Shown piece after piece: positions 1 to 10,919 of a DNA stretch of 64,000 nucleotides (its first letter is position 1; the number at the start of each line of letters is the position of its first letter). The DNA comes from Tetracentron sinense (Eukaryota > Streptophyta > Magnoliopsida > Trochodendrales > Trochodendraceae): NCBI GenBank assembly GCA_015143295.1, contig CM026565.1, forward strand, positions 10,724,041 to 10,788,040, written 5' to 3'. The translations under genes and the position numbers were made by a program. The notes under the pieces were generated by a model. It was not told the DNA's origin, did not search any database, and worked only from the letters and a program-made list of their open reading frames with translations.

Positions 1-173
1 AACTTTTGACAATAGTCTCAAGAGTGCTATAATTAATTAAATAAATTATTTAGTAATGTCTATAAGCCTTGAAAGAGTCCTAGTCATGTTTAGAAAAGGT
101 AAAAAGGGAAGTAGGATAACTCCAAGTAGTGGAAATGGGTGAAAAATGGTATCAATGCAGAAATTTGCAGAGC

Positions 174-357
174 ACCGATCGCTCAGTCCATGTAGCGATC
201 GATCGGTCCATAACCAATCAATCGGTAGTTATCGACTGGTGCACTTTTTTGTGTGGGAAAAAATTTCAGAGAGCTTGTTTTTGACCAGTCGATCGGTCAA
301 AACATCTTGCGCTTGGTAAGCAACCGATCGCTCGGTATTTACCATCGATCGATCAGT
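174..357 (+). promoter_or_regulatory. Phased palindrome array, ACCGATCGATCGGT type
   Basis: Imperfect copies of the 14-bp palindrome ACCGATCGATCGGT start at 174, 194, 213, 284, 323 and 344, with a weak copy near 227. Adjacent spacings are 20, 19 and 21 bp, about two helical turns. The last copy ends about 60 bp upstream of the TATA-like box near 418. By position this is a U3 enhancer-type array; what binds it is unknown. Confidence 0.65.
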
Positions 358-1264
358 GTATCGCGTTTTGCAGAAATTTCAGTAAGGGCTTTTTCCTCTT
401 TCGGGAGTTAAACCCTTGCCTATTAAGGCTTGCCCGAGCCTTGAGGGCTTCATTTCACATATTTAGGGTATTTGAGAGAGAGTGAGAGAAGAGAAAGGGG
501 ATTCTAACCTAGGGTTTCCATTTGAGAAGAAATCAAGGGTTTAAAAACCCTAGATCATCAAGCTTGGATCTCTTCATGTTCAAGGTTCAAACTCGTGGGG
601 AGCATGGTCTCCAAGCTAGGGCAGCGTTCAACCTCGGCTCTTGCAAAGGGTTCTCTTCCACTATTCAAGGTCGGTACCTTTTGCTACCCTCCTAGTTCAT
701 ATCCTCCCATTTTCTTCCCTTCTTTCTTGTTTTCCCTAAAAGTAAGAATATAAATATGAGATGGATGGTTGTGTGGAGATGAAAGGGCGATGGATGCCGG
801 GTGTATGCATTGTGATGAATGAAATGGGAAGGGCATTGTACCAATAATAAACATACGTGTATGTTGTGAACACAAACCCACCTAGAAAAGTATGATGTAG
901 GCCTTAACGAATAATGTACACGCCATGTATTTGATGAAATGCCAAGATGAAGACAATGAGTTGTAAATCAAGGAATGCATGCTTAAATGCTTATGAAATT
1001 GCTAGGGCTTATGATAGTGTAATCACTTGCTTTCCCTAAATTGCATGAATAATTACTTGCTCAATTAATGATGTTCTATGTATTGTTAAAATCCCCAAAC
1101 GTCATATTAAATCCCAAATGAAAGTATGCACACGATCCCACGAGCACGGCATGCATGACATGGTTTACCGATGATTTTCAAGAATAAGGATGTTCGAGGT
1201 GGGACATATCTTACGATATGTTTTACCTCACTTTTGACAAGAGAACAAGAACAAGCATCGCATA

Positions 1265-1410
1265 GGAGGGAGTCTACACTTCCCTCCCTTCCATGAGGGG
1301 TCTCCCCTCACTCACAAGAACATATCATGAAGAAGGGTCTCCCTTTCCTCTCTAGTGCATCTCATTAAAGAAGGGCCTCCCTTCCCTCTCAAGTGCATCT
1401 CACAAGCGCA
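1265..1410 (+). repeat. GGGTCTCCC-type short repeats in family-P LTR
   Basis: Three degenerate copies of AAGAAGGGTCTCCCTTCC with CTCACAAGTGCATCTCACAA spacers lie here. GGGTCTCCC is a near-palindrome. The same block recurs at 24240-24440 (reverse strand) and 62255-62470, so it is a standard part of this LTR downstream of the promoter. Confidence 0.7.
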
Positions 1411-1714
1411 TCTCACAAGTACATGAGCATGTTAATTTCCAAGCAAGCACGCATGACAGGCATGACATGGCACGCTCGACAAGATCAAGCAAGACAAACG
1501 TGACAATTTTTTAAGCATGAAATGAGTATTTAAAATCAAGTCAAGTGCATGATGAGTTCAAGAGATTTATCAGCTTTTATGTGAGGCAAGCATGATTATA
1601 AACTGCTTTACTTTCCTGTTTATATGAATTGCTTCCTGCTTTATATATTGCTATTGTTATGCTATGACTGTTGGTTAATATTAGGTACACGTTGAGTATT
1701 CCATGCTCAGCTGT

Positions 1715-1840
1715 ATGTTTATATCGGTAGGTACTGAGGGAGCTGCTGCTCCATTCGACATCTGTGCTCCCGGCCCATGGGTGGAAGAGGAGTACGTTGA
1801 GGAGCCTGTGGAGGAACATCCAGTAGAGGGCTACTACTAG
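1715..1840 (+). CDS. Conserved acidic micro-ORF in family-P LTR (41 codons plus stop)
   Basis: The ATG at 1715 opens a 41-residue frame ending in TAG at 1838-1840. It contains the core CAPGPWVEEEYVEEP and a short Gly-Tyr C-terminus, and is strongly acidic. The same frame, with an in-frame ATG and stop, occurs in all four family-P LTRs here (29918-30043, 62784-62903, and reverse 23811-23930). Differences between copies include many third-position changes (TTC/TTT, GAC/GAT, CCC/CCT, GGC/GGT). A possible splice acceptor (CGGTAG) lies just inside the frame, so it could instead be a 3' exon. No known domain is recognised and expression is unproven. Confidence 0.4.
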   Translation: MFISVGTEGAAAPFDICAPGPWVEEEYVEEPVEEHPVEGYY

Positions 1841-2131
1841 GTGGTAGATTTTGAGTGATTCGCTGTGGGTGTGAGCTTGAGAGATTAGATTGATATATTT
1901 TGGCGGGCCTGTCCGCACTTTCTTTTGTGTATCTTTTTGTATAAACTTGGATCATGTATATATACACATAGAGGTTTTGGTTAGACTTCCGCTGTGCTTT
2001 GTAGTTATGTTTTTGCTATTACGTCCTCTTTGTTTATGCTGCAGGTATTTTTGCAAGATGGTTGTCAAGCAAGTCATGATAAGTCGTCCAAGATTCACTC
2101 TAACTCCTAGGGTGGGTTTTGGGTCACGACA

Positions 2132-3780
2132 CTATGATACAGTGATAGTTGGATAGTCAGAAAGCTGTTTGAGTCATGATGAATTTCAAACAAGAAATCC
2201 ATGCTCATTAATTTGAGAGGTTATCTAAGTTCCGAATAAGACAGTCGATTAAGCTTAAATCCTACGCATGTGATTTTGAAATCAAACAAGTTTGAAATAT
2301 ATTTTAATTAATATATATTATACATAATAAAAGCATTTCTCAAAATGTTTTTCATGAGAAAATTTTTCTCATGGCTTAATCAGAAGTCTTAGAAACCCGG
2401 ATGATGTACAATGGGCTATGAGTTAGATAGTATATTAATCTCGAAGGCCCATTAGGGATAATGTTATTGGAAGGTTCAATTGAATTAAAAAGTTCATGTG
2501 GCGGGATCCTTAATGGTTAATGTTCTTACATTGGGATTCAATTGCAACATGGATATCTCACGTTACTTGCAATTCCGATGCTATTCCTATTTAGGGTCAA
2601 TGGGATAACATTGGGTAAGCTAGGGTTAGAATGTCCTAGAGCAATCTATGGAGGTGCTCATATAAGAAATACAAGCTCAATTAATAGATTAAATGTTAAT
2701 CTATAATGATTAAAACTTGATCTTTATTAAATAGATTAAATGTTAATCTATGGTTTAAATTAATTGCTAATTTAAATTAAACGATAATAATTATAATTAT
2801 TTAATTAACACTAAATAAGGGGAAATGGGTTTGACCCATATCCTTAAAACCCAACCATAGTGGACCTTATAAGTGGGCCCAAGACGATGGGATTGATTCC
2901 TTAGGGTGGGTGCCCATTTGGAGAATCCCTATTGGATAGGGAGTTTGTTAGTTAAATAATAATAATTTATTTAATCCTTATCTTATGGGATTAGATTCCA
3001 ATCTTGGTAAACAAGAAACTAATGAGATAAGGTTTGACTTTAGTTAAAACTTGGAGTGCAAGACTCCCTATGGTTCACGCCCAATATAGTTCATGCCTAT
3101 CCCTTGGAGGGTTTCCTAATTGGATTAGGTTTCCTTGTTTTGAGGAAGTTAGTTACATCCCACTAATTAAGGAATCCTTTTGTGAAAAGGACTCCTAAAT
3201 TAGAAAGTTTATTATAACTAAAGTAGTTATAGATAAACTAAGAGTTTAATTAAATGGTAAGAGTTATCATTATTTAATAACTCCTAAAGGGATAACTTCT
3301 AATTGGATTAGGATTAGGATTTGATCAAATCCTATAAATAAACTCATACCCCAAACGTGTGGGCATTCTTTTGCATTCCAATTTTTCTCCTCTCCCCCAA
3401 AACCGTGAGCTACATAGTGGAGAGAAAAGCTCTCCAATTTTTTGTGAGCTTCTAGGGTCCCTCCAAGGTGATTGAAAGCTTAGGGTTTTGAACCCTTAGT
3501 ATTTGTGAGATAGAAAGTCTACTCCAACATCAATCTTCTTCTCTTTGTTTCTTCAAGACGAAGTAAAGATTCAAAAGCTTCGCGGAGATAGCGAAGAACA
3601 AGGATCGAGCTTTAAGTATTTTTTCGAGAAATCTCTACAAAGAGTTCTGACGGTTCGAGTTGGTTTTTGCTTCACCCGTGAACATCATTCACAGAGGTAA
3701 TTCTCTAAACATGTAGATAGTATTGGTTGATTTCTATGGTGTAAAGATCTTCGGGATCCAGTTTTCAGCGTAATTTTTAT
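2132..3780 (+). mobile_element. AT-rich LTR-like non-coding sequence with TATA box (copy 1)
   Basis: No coding frame is supported. The stretch is AT-rich, with a CCTATAAATA box at 3331-3340 followed by a pyrimidine-rich leader and AGAGA/CTCTCC stretches, the usual layout of U3 to R-U5 in a plant LTR. In copy 2 the same sequence (30344-31990) follows directly on a family-P LTR, with a likely first part on the other side (27559-28104), suggesting one long LTR split by family P. The family is not identified. Confidence 0.5.
3331..3340 (+). promoter_or_regulatory. TATA box, CCTATAAATA
   Basis: A canonical plant TATA box in the AT-rich LTR-like sequence; the counterpart in copy 2 is at 31553-31562. 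A C/T-rich leader begins about 30 bp downstream, consistent with a transcription start. Confidence 0.55.
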
Positions 3781-5185
3781 TTGGATTTCCTTCACCTTTT
3801 CTTACTCCTTGGTTGTTTTTTCCCTGTAAAAGAAAAGAAAAGTTCTTTTTCTCTCTTCTCTCACTTTGAATTTGTGGGAAATTGTGTTGGTTCTTCCTTC
3901 GTGGTTTTGTGTATGGGAGTTTCTTGTGAGATATTCCATTTTTATAGCTTTTGGAGAGTCCTTTTTGATTCTCGTTTGACTTCCTTTTTTGTGGAGGTTA
4001 AAAAGGTTCTCTCCCTTTTGAGAGAGTCATCTGTCATTTGATAACTAATTTCTCTTATCTTAGAGAAACCTGCTATAATTGAGAGTCCTTTTTCTTGAAG
4101 GACTCGAAATTGGTTTCCCTTTTTCGGGGAACCTGTAAAGATAAGACATTTCTCTTTAAAAGGGGAAGAATCTTATTTTCTAAGAAAAGAGAAGAGATTA
4201 CTCCCCCTTTCAGATGGGGTGCCATATGACACTTTATTATTCGAGAATAAGAGGGGATCTCTATCTTGGGATCCCCCAAAACTGGTAGAGAGTCATTTTT
4301 CATCAAGGATTCTTTGCCACATGGCGGTTAGGTACTGACTGCCAGCTGGGGAGATGGTTGACCCAAGTTTAAAGCCTATTTGGACAGCGGACCAGGGTCT
4401 GACTTTGGTCATTCCACAAACCAAAAAGTGGTGGGACCATGGGTCCTGCTAGTGGTTGGGGTTAGTTCCATGGCCTTTTATGGCCACGGACTAGGTCTAC
4501 TTTGGCTAGCCCGCGGATGGACTCTTGGAGTCTATCCACAAGGGAAAACCCTAGCCACGTGTTAGTCCCATAAGGATTGGCATTGAGGGTGTCTGTGGGG
4601 CATGATTGCCTTGCTGCCAGCATTTAATGCTGGTGGGCTGGCGGTAAACCATCCCTTAACAATTGGTGCATGTGCCTTTGGCACGTGCAAAACCTAACCG
4701 CCCATTTCATGGGTGGTTATTCAGTGTGGGCAGGTGCACCATACACCCACCTTACGGGAAGTGAAATTTCACTACCCATAAATGCCCCTTAAGATCTGAA
4801 TGGCTGAGAATGGTTCAACCATTTAGATTCTGCCATGTGGTAGTGCGCTTGGGGAGGGAAACCTACGTGGGTTGTTCCTTAGTAGACAGCCCAGTACGAG
4901 ATGGGGATTGTCGAGAAACCCTCATGATGAGGGTTACTTCCCCTTAATGTCAGACGGTGGGAGATTTTTTCCTGCCTTTTGGGCTGTCATTTTGAAATGG
5001 ACGGCCTATATTGCTTTTAAGGGGTCCCTATATAAAGGACCCTTCGTTTTCAAGGAAGACACTTGCCTTCCCAGAACTTAGAGAACCAGAGAACTCCGAT
5101 GAACCCAGAGCTCTCTGTCTTCTTTCTCTCAGAGAAAAAAATTCTTTTCTGCCCTCCATTTTACTCCCATATTTTCAGGTGGGTT
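3781..5185 (+). other. Non-coding stretch with second TATA box, disrupted element leader (copy 1)
   Basis: No supported gene. Short frames here recur in copy 2 only because the whole block is duplicated. The stretch has many local inverted repeats (for example GAGAGTCC with GGACTC near 4080-4110) and a strong TATA box CTATATAAAGG at 5029-5039, followed by a CT-rich leader that is interrupted at 5186-5191 by the TR-GAG-like element. In copy 2 the sequence resumes at 46642 with a possible Tat extra-ORF piece, so this may be the 5' part of a different Tat-type element. Confidence 0.4.
5029..5039 (+). promoter_or_regulatory. TATA box, CTATATAAAGG
   Basis: A strong TATA match about 150 bp before the TR-GAG insertion point; the copy-2 counterpart is at 33241-33250. 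A purine/pyrimidine-rich leader with CTCTCTGTC follows. Confidence 0.5.
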
Positions 5186-5894
5186 CTCATTGTGAGTACC
5201 TGGATTTTACCCTCCCTTCCCGATCAGGATAAATTTGATAAGGAATAGTGATAAATTGTAATTGGGTTGTGAGTCGTCACCTATCTAATTCTGAGGGAAA
5301 TAGGTCCCTGAAATTGTTGGATAAGGCATGGTCTGGAAATCAGAGGTCAGGGTAAGGGATTCAGTTGAGTTAGGGGAAGGTGTTAGGCATCCCTAAACTC
5401 CCATCCGGAGATGGTTACTTACTCCCTAAGTCTGAATTAAATAAAGCAAACCATAAAGAAGTTTGTAATTCGATCTATATGCTGAGCAATATAATATTAA
5501 CAAAAATGAATGAATTGAGAAATATAAGATAAGAATGGAATAAGGATTCTATCCTAGGGGAGCTGAACCCGATCAGGGTTGCCTACGTATCCACTGTTAG
5601 TGGAATCAAGCCGCACGTAGTTCCAGAAGGATTGACGGTTTGAGTTGATTTGATTGAACTGGGTTATGGATGATTGAAAGCTTTGAGGGTTTTTGCTCCT
5701 ATTTGAGGAGCGAGGTGGCCTTTTAAGCTCGTGCTGAGGAGCAAAAGGTTGGAGGATTTGATTTGATGGATTTCGCTGATTTGGGAGCGAAATGGCCTTT
5801 TAAGCTCGTGTTGAGGAGCGATGAGGCAGTTTAAGCTCATGCCGGGGAGCCTGGAAGTGGGTATTTGAACAGGGCTTGAATCGAAGTAGATAGA

Positions 5895-6140
5895 GGTTAA
5901 CTAGAGTTTAACTAGGGTTTCGCTAGGGTCTACCTAGGGTTTAATTAGAGTTAAGTTGGGGTTTAATTAGGGTTTAACTAGGGTTAAGCTGGGGTTTAAT
6001 TAGGGTTAAGTTGTGGTTTACCTAGGGTTTAACTAGGGTTAAACTGGGATTTACCTAGGGTTTAACTAGGGTTAAGCTGGGATTTACCCAGGGTTTAAAT
6101 AGGATTTAACTAGGGTTTAACTAGGATTACCTAGGGTTTT
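5895..6140. repeat. Degenerate telomere-like tract (GGTTTAACTA / CTAGGGTTTA)
   Basis: About 20 degenerate decamers of the type TTTAACTAGGG with TTTACCTAGGG and TTAAGCTGGGG variants. It resembles the plant telomere unit TTTAGGG with a 3-4 bp insertion but is not an exact telomere array. It sits inside the LTR and recurs in the other two LTRs of the family (34105-34340, 44970-45215). Confidence 0.75.
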
Positions 6141-6610
6141 TGGGCAGAGGTTCGACTAGACAAGGCTAGTTTTGAACAGGGATTTGGGTAGAGGTTTGAC
6201 TAGACAAGGCTAGTTTTGAACAGGGATTTGGGTAAAGGTTTGACTAGGCAGGACTAGTTTTGAACTGGGATTTGGGCAGAGGTTTGACTAGGCGAGGTTA
6301 TATTTGAACTGGGCTTTGGGCAGAGGTTCGACTAGGCGAGGCTATATTAGAACTGGGATTTGGGCAGGGATTCGACTAGGCGAGACTATATTTGAACTGG
6401 GATTTCGGTAGGGGTTCGACTAGGCGAGGCTATATTTGAACTGGAATTTGGGCAGAGGTTCGACTAGGTGAGACTAGTTTTGAACTGGAATTTGGGTAGG
6501 GGTTTGACTAGGCGAGGCTATATTTGAACTGGAATTTGGGCAGGGGTTCAACTAGGCGGGGCTAGTTTTGAACTGGGATTTGGGCAGAGGTTCGATTAGG
6601 TGAGGCTTAG
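6140..6610. repeat. 43-bp LTR minisatellite, about 10-11 units
   Basis: Tandem units contain GGGCAGAGGTTCGACTAGG, then CGAGGCTATATTTGAACTGG. Unit length is about 43 bp. Half of the units carry GGCTAGTTTTGAA and half GGCTATATTTGAA in a mixed order preserved between copies. Confidence 0.85.
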
Positions 6611-7540
6611 CAGTCTAAATTAGAAATTAAAGATAAAACTAGAAATTAAGCAATTTAATAAAACTAAAAACTTGAAAGCAAGACTAGGGATAGAGAGATT
6701 ACCTGCCCGAAAGTACGGCGAACTTTCGGACAAAGAGGGACTCTCCAAAAAACTAAAAACTTAGTGTTTCGGAAATGGAACTCGAAAAACCAAGGAGAGA
6801 GGAGTGAAATGGATGTTTTTTGAAGGAAGAGAGAGGGGGTATTTATAGTGTTTCGGAATAGTGTCCGCGCCTTTTTAAAGGGCGCGATTTACTATATTTT
6901 AATGAATAGTGAAGCGGTGTGAACAGTGAGTCGGCAACGCGGATATTACCAAATCCGCGCTTTTTAAAGGGCGAGATTTTAATATATTTTATTATGAACA
7001 AAAATAATAATACAAAATGAAGTTTGCAGTGTAGGTGGGGCCCACATGATCCTGTGCCTTTTAAAAAGGCGAGATTGCCCCTTAGGGCCTGTTTGGCCCT
7101 TCAAATAACTGATTTTTTGGGTTTTTTTGTTTATACTCCTATTTGCCGAAAAACAGTTTTTATCGTTTTAAGCACATTTTGAGCCCAAAAATAATCAAAA
7201 TTGAACTGGTAAAATCCAGAATAATATTTTAGATAAAACATGAATTTTTCAGAAATTTTTAGGGGCATTTTGGTCATTTTCTACCATTTTAAGTCCAATT
7301 TAATTCTAAAAATAGCCAAAATTCATCAAAAAATTTGTAAAATTATTTTGAACCAAATGAAAACTTTTTAGCACATTTTTAGGGGTATTTTGGTCATTTT
7401 TCACCCTAGGGGCCTTTTGGTCATTTTTCACCCTAGGGGTAGTTTTTGAAAATCGAAGCACCTGAAAAGAGGGTTTTTTAAAAAAGGGCTTTTAGAGGTG
7501 TGCAAATAGATTAAGGGGGTGCAAAATTGGGGTGTTTACA

Positions 7541-7556
7541 GTTGCCCCTCTTTGTC
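7541..7556 (-). promoter_or_regulatory. Polypurine tract, copy 1
   Basis: On the minus strand ACAAAGAGGGGCAAC lies directly before the LTR start TGTAAACACC, the position where plus-strand DNA synthesis is primed in LTR retrotransposons. The counterpart in copy 2 is at 35771-35786. Confidence 0.75.
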
Positions 7557-7789
7557 GGAGGGTGCGGGCACGTGAACGACAAAGGTTATAAGACCTCAAT
7601 TTTGCACATGCGAAAAACTTGTGAATTTGAAGACAAAAGAATCAAAAAAAGAAAAAGCTAAATTATGCTTAGACTGCTTACCACAAATGAGATCCTAGAG
7701 GACAGGGTTGATGGGAAAACCTGTTTAGTTACTAGGGATAGAGAGGAGAAATGGATGGTTCAAACTTCGGTGAAGTAACATCTGAAATG

Positions 7790-7945
7790 AGGGAAAAAGG
7801 GTGGATGACAAGCTTAGGGTCAGCCAGATTGAAAGGGTGGATGACAAGCTCGGTGATGTCAACCAAATTGGCAGGGCGGACGACAAGCTTGGCGATGTCA
7901 GCCAGATTGAAATGGTGGATGACAAGCTAGGCGATGTCAGCCCGA
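7790..7945. repeat. About 45-bp repeats, GTGGATGACAAGCT / GATGTCAGCC
   Basis: Four degenerate units of GTGGATGACAAGCTNGGCGATGTCAGCCAGATTGA type; further units at 8540-8700 flank the 41-bp array on its other side, so the 41-bp array may have expanded inside this one. Confidence 0.75.
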
Positions 7946-8523
7946 TTGAAATGTGCTTTTAGTCTCTTCACAGGAGAGATTGATTTTGAAATGTTGCTTT
8001 TAGCCTCTTCACAGGAGGGATCTGTGTTGCTTTTAACCTCTTCACAGGAGGGATCGATTTTGACGTGTTGCTTTTAGCCTCTTCACAGGAGGGATCGCTT
8101 TTGAAATGTTGCTTTTAGCCTCTTCACAGGAGGGATCGATTTTGAAATGTTGCTTTTAGCCTCTTCACAGGAGGGATCGATTTTGAAGTGTTGCTTTTAA
8201 CCTCTTCACAGGAGGGATCGATTTTGAAATGTTGCTTTTAGCCTCTTCACAGGAGGGATCGCTTTTGAAATGTTTCTTTTAGCCTCTTCACAGGAGGGAT
8301 CGCTTTTGAAATGTTGCTTTTAACCTCTTCACAGGAGGGATCGATTTTGAAATGTTGCTTTTAGCCTCTTCATAGGAGGGATCGCTTTTGAAATGTTGCT
8401 TTTAGCATCTTCACAGGAGGGATCGCTTTTGAAATGTTGCTTTTAGCCTCTTCACAGGAGGGATTGATTTTGAAATATTGCTTTTAGCCTCTTCACAGGA
8501 GGGATCGCTTTTGAAATGTTAAA
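7946..8523. repeat. 41-bp minisatellite, 14 units (copy 1)
   Basis: Units contain TTGCTTTTAGCC, TCTTCACAGGAGGGATCG and CTTTTGAAATG, 41 bp in all. I count 14 units here against 9 in copy 2 (36181-36545); the roughly 205-bp difference explains most of the coordinate shift between the duplicated blocks. Confidence 0.9.
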
Positions 8524-8784
8524 GTTGAAATGAGGGGTGACAACCATTCCGATGTCAACCAGATGGGTGGTAGGAGGGTGGATAACAACACATTACGATG
8601 TCAATCGGACTGAAAAGAGTGGATGACAAGCTTGGCGATGTCAGCCTGAATGAAAGGGTGGATGACAACTTATTACGATGTCAACCGACAGGATTGAGTG
8701 AGAAGTATATGAATTTTAGTATGCAGGTGTTATGCAATGCACAGGAATGCCAAAATGGTGTACTCGAGGTACCAGGGTGTACAT

Positions 8785-10110
8785 ATGGAATGTTGGGATG
8801 CGCACGGAGCACAGGATAATGCTTACGGAAAGCTGAGGTACGCACGGAGCATGAGGCAATGCTTACGGAAAGCAGAGATGTGCACGGAGCACGGGGAAAT
8901 GCTTACGGAAAGCCACGGAGCGCGGGGAATGCTTACGGAAAGCTGAGATGCGCACGGAGCACAGGGAATGCTTACGGAAAGCCGAGATGCACACGGAGCG
9001 TGGGGAAATGCTTACGGAAAGCTGAGATGCGCACGAAGCACGGGAAAATGCTTACGGAAAGCTAGATGCGCACAGAGCGCGAGAAAATGCTTACGGAAAG
9101 CTGGGATGCGCATGGAGCATGAGAAAATGCTTACGAAAAGCCGAGATGCACGCGGAGCGCAGAGAAATGCTTATGGAAAGCTAGGATGCGCACGAAGTAC
9201 GGGGAAATGCTTACAGAAAGTTAAGATGCACACGGAGTGCAGGAAAATGCTTACGAAAAGCTGAGATGCACACGGAGTGCGGGAAAATGCTTACGGAAAG
9301 CCGAGATGCACGTGGAGCACGAGAAAATGCTTACGAAAAGCTGAGATGCGTACAGAGTGCAGGAAAATGCTTACGGAAAGCTGAGATGCGCACAGAGTGC
9401 AGGAAAATGCTTACGGAAAGCTGAGATGCACACGGAGCGCTGAAAAATGCTTACGGAAAGCTGAGATGCACACGGAGTGCGGGAAAATGCTTACAAAAAC
9501 CCAAGATGCACGTGGAGCACGAGAAAATGCTTATGGAAAGCTGAGATGCGTTCAGAGTGTAGGAAAATACTTACGGAAAGCTGAGATGCGCACGGAGCGC
9601 CAAAAAATGCTTACGGAAAGCCGAGATGCGCACGGAGCGTGGGAAAATGCTTACAGAAAGCCGAGATGCGTACAGAGCGCGAGAAAATGCTTACGGAAAG
9701 CTGAGATGTGAACGGAGCGCAGGAAAATGCTGACAAAAAGCTAAGATGCACACGAAGCACGAGAAAATGCTTACGGAAAGCTGAGATGTGCGCGGAGCGT
9801 AGAGAAATGCTTACGGAAAGCTAGGATGCGCACGAAGCGCGGGAAAATGCTTACGGAAAGCTGAGATGCATATGTAGCGCGAGAAAATGCTTACGGAAAG
9901 CTGATATGCGCATGTAGCATGGGAAATGCTCTATGGGATGCTCAGATGCGCACGGAGCGCGAGAAAATGCTTACGGAAAGCTAAGATGCGCACGGAGCGC
10001 GGGAAAATGCTTACGGAAAGCTGAGATGCGTACGGAGCACGGGAAAATGCTTACGGAAAGCTGAGATACGCACGAAGCGCGAGAAATGCTCTATGGGATG
10101 CTCAAAAACC
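8785..10110. repeat. 40-bp minisatellite, about 32 units (copy 1)
   Basis: Units are built on AATGCTTACGGAAAGCTGAG followed by ATGCGCACGGAGCGCGGGAA, exactly 40 bp in most cases. Forty is not a multiple of three and most units lack stop codons in any forward frame, so long repetitive frames appear in all three phases. The CpG-rich composition contrasts with the AT-rich surroundings. It lies in the non-coding part of the TR-GAG element, toward its 3' LTR. Confidence 0.92.
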
Positions 10111-10640
10111 GCTTTTGAGAATCAAGCTTCACTTATTTCACCTGGCTAGTGGACGTGTGTGTAGTTTGTTACGTGTGATATGAGTGCATAGTGCAACTAC
10201 GTGGATGTGTCTGCATAGAGTGCGACTTATTTTGTGAGTGTCTGTGGTGCAGATGTTTGTGAATAGTACAACTAACATCGTGATTATGTGTATGGAGCGT
10301 GATTGACCACGTGGAATGTGTGTACAGAGAGAAACTAACATTGTGAATGCTGTGCGGTTAACTATATGAATGTGTGTGCAAAGTGTTATTAACATTGTGA
10401 ATGCACGTGCGCAGTGAGCGACAAATGTGTGTGTGTAGTGGAAACACGTGTGGTGGCTATACAGTATGCACCTACGTAGAAGTAAGCATAATGCAATTAA
10501 TCTATGTAGATGTATGTGCAGTGTGACTTACTTAATGTGCATGCCTAGTGAGCTAACATGGTGAATGTGTGTGCGTAGTGTGACAAACTATGTGAAAGCA
10601 TGTAGTGTAGACAATATTGTAAATATATGTGCACAATAAA
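10111..10640. other. GTGTGTG-rich degenerate stretch (copy 1)
   Basis: No gene. This is loosely repetitive sequence with GTGTGTGTAGT, AACTAACATTGTGAATG and similar phrases recurring every 40-60 bp. It is duplicated at 38140-38670. Confidence 0.6.
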
Positions 10641-10649
10641 TGTGTCAAA

Positions 10650-10915
10650 TAAAACATATCAAGGGGTGCACCAAATGAGGTGGCTAACACAGAGCGATGC
10701 ATCGGATGCGATGCAACATGAGGTGCATTGAATGAGGTGACTAACAAAGAGTGACGAATCAAACATAATGTATTTGGGGTGCACCGAATGAGGGTGGCTA
10801 ACAAAAAATGACGCATCAAACATTATGTATCTGGGGTGCATCGAATGAGGGTGGCTAACAAAGAGCGACGCATCAAACATGATGTATCTGGGTGCACCGA
10901 ATGATGTGACTTACA
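10650..10915. repeat. About 57-bp repeats, 4 units (copy 1)
   Basis: Units contain GGGGTGCACCGAATGAGG, TGGCTAACAAAGAG and GACGCATCAAACAT. Four units, the last truncated; the counterpart is at 38690-38945. Confidence 0.8.
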
Positions 10916-10919
10916 GAGA

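Larger units (their letters stand above)
1..2131 (+). mobile_element. Family-P solo-type LTR, left end cut by the window
   Basis: This is homologous to the complete solo LTR at 60899-63203 and nearly identical to 28105-30343. It ends GGTCACGACA at 2131; the TGTAGAGCCCC start lies outside the window. In order it holds a palindrome array (174-357), a TATA-like CCTATTAAGG (about 418), a pyrimidine-rich leader, GGGTCTCCC-type repeats (1265-1410) and a small conserved ORF (1715-1840). No gag, pol, primer-binding site or polypurine tract is attached, so it looks like a solo LTR. The terminal sequences resemble those of Tekay/Del chromovirus LTRs, but that assignment is inference. Confidence 0.8.
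5191..7540 (-). mobile_element. 3' LTR of TR-GAG-like element, copy 1
   Basis: On the minus strand it starts TGTAAACACC (at 7540) and ends GGTACTCACA (at 5191), about 2350 bp. It aligns to 33403-35770 and 44272-46641. It contains a telomere-like degenerate tract, a 43-bp minisatellite and repeated TTTTGGTCATTTT blocks (7265-7430). By eye it differs from the copy-2 3' LTR at about 10 sites in the first 540 bp. Confidence 0.88.

Noticed and set aside
684-881. 65-codon minus frame conserved at 28887-29084
   Set aside because: Part of the duplicated LTR, not conserved as a frame in the other family-P copies (61740-61990).
3781-4041. 86-codon frame conserved in both copies (also 31994-32254)
   Set aside because: Conserved only because the whole block is duplicated; Phe/Ser-rich from T-rich DNA, no domain.
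5895-6140. True interstitial telomere
   Set aside because: Units carry 3-4 extra bases and vary; lies inside an LTR in every copy.
8785-10110. Repetitive protein gene (frames up to about 150 codons)
   Set aside because: Frames follow from a stop-free 40-bp unit; phase changes every unit, no start context, no domain. Kept as minisatellite.
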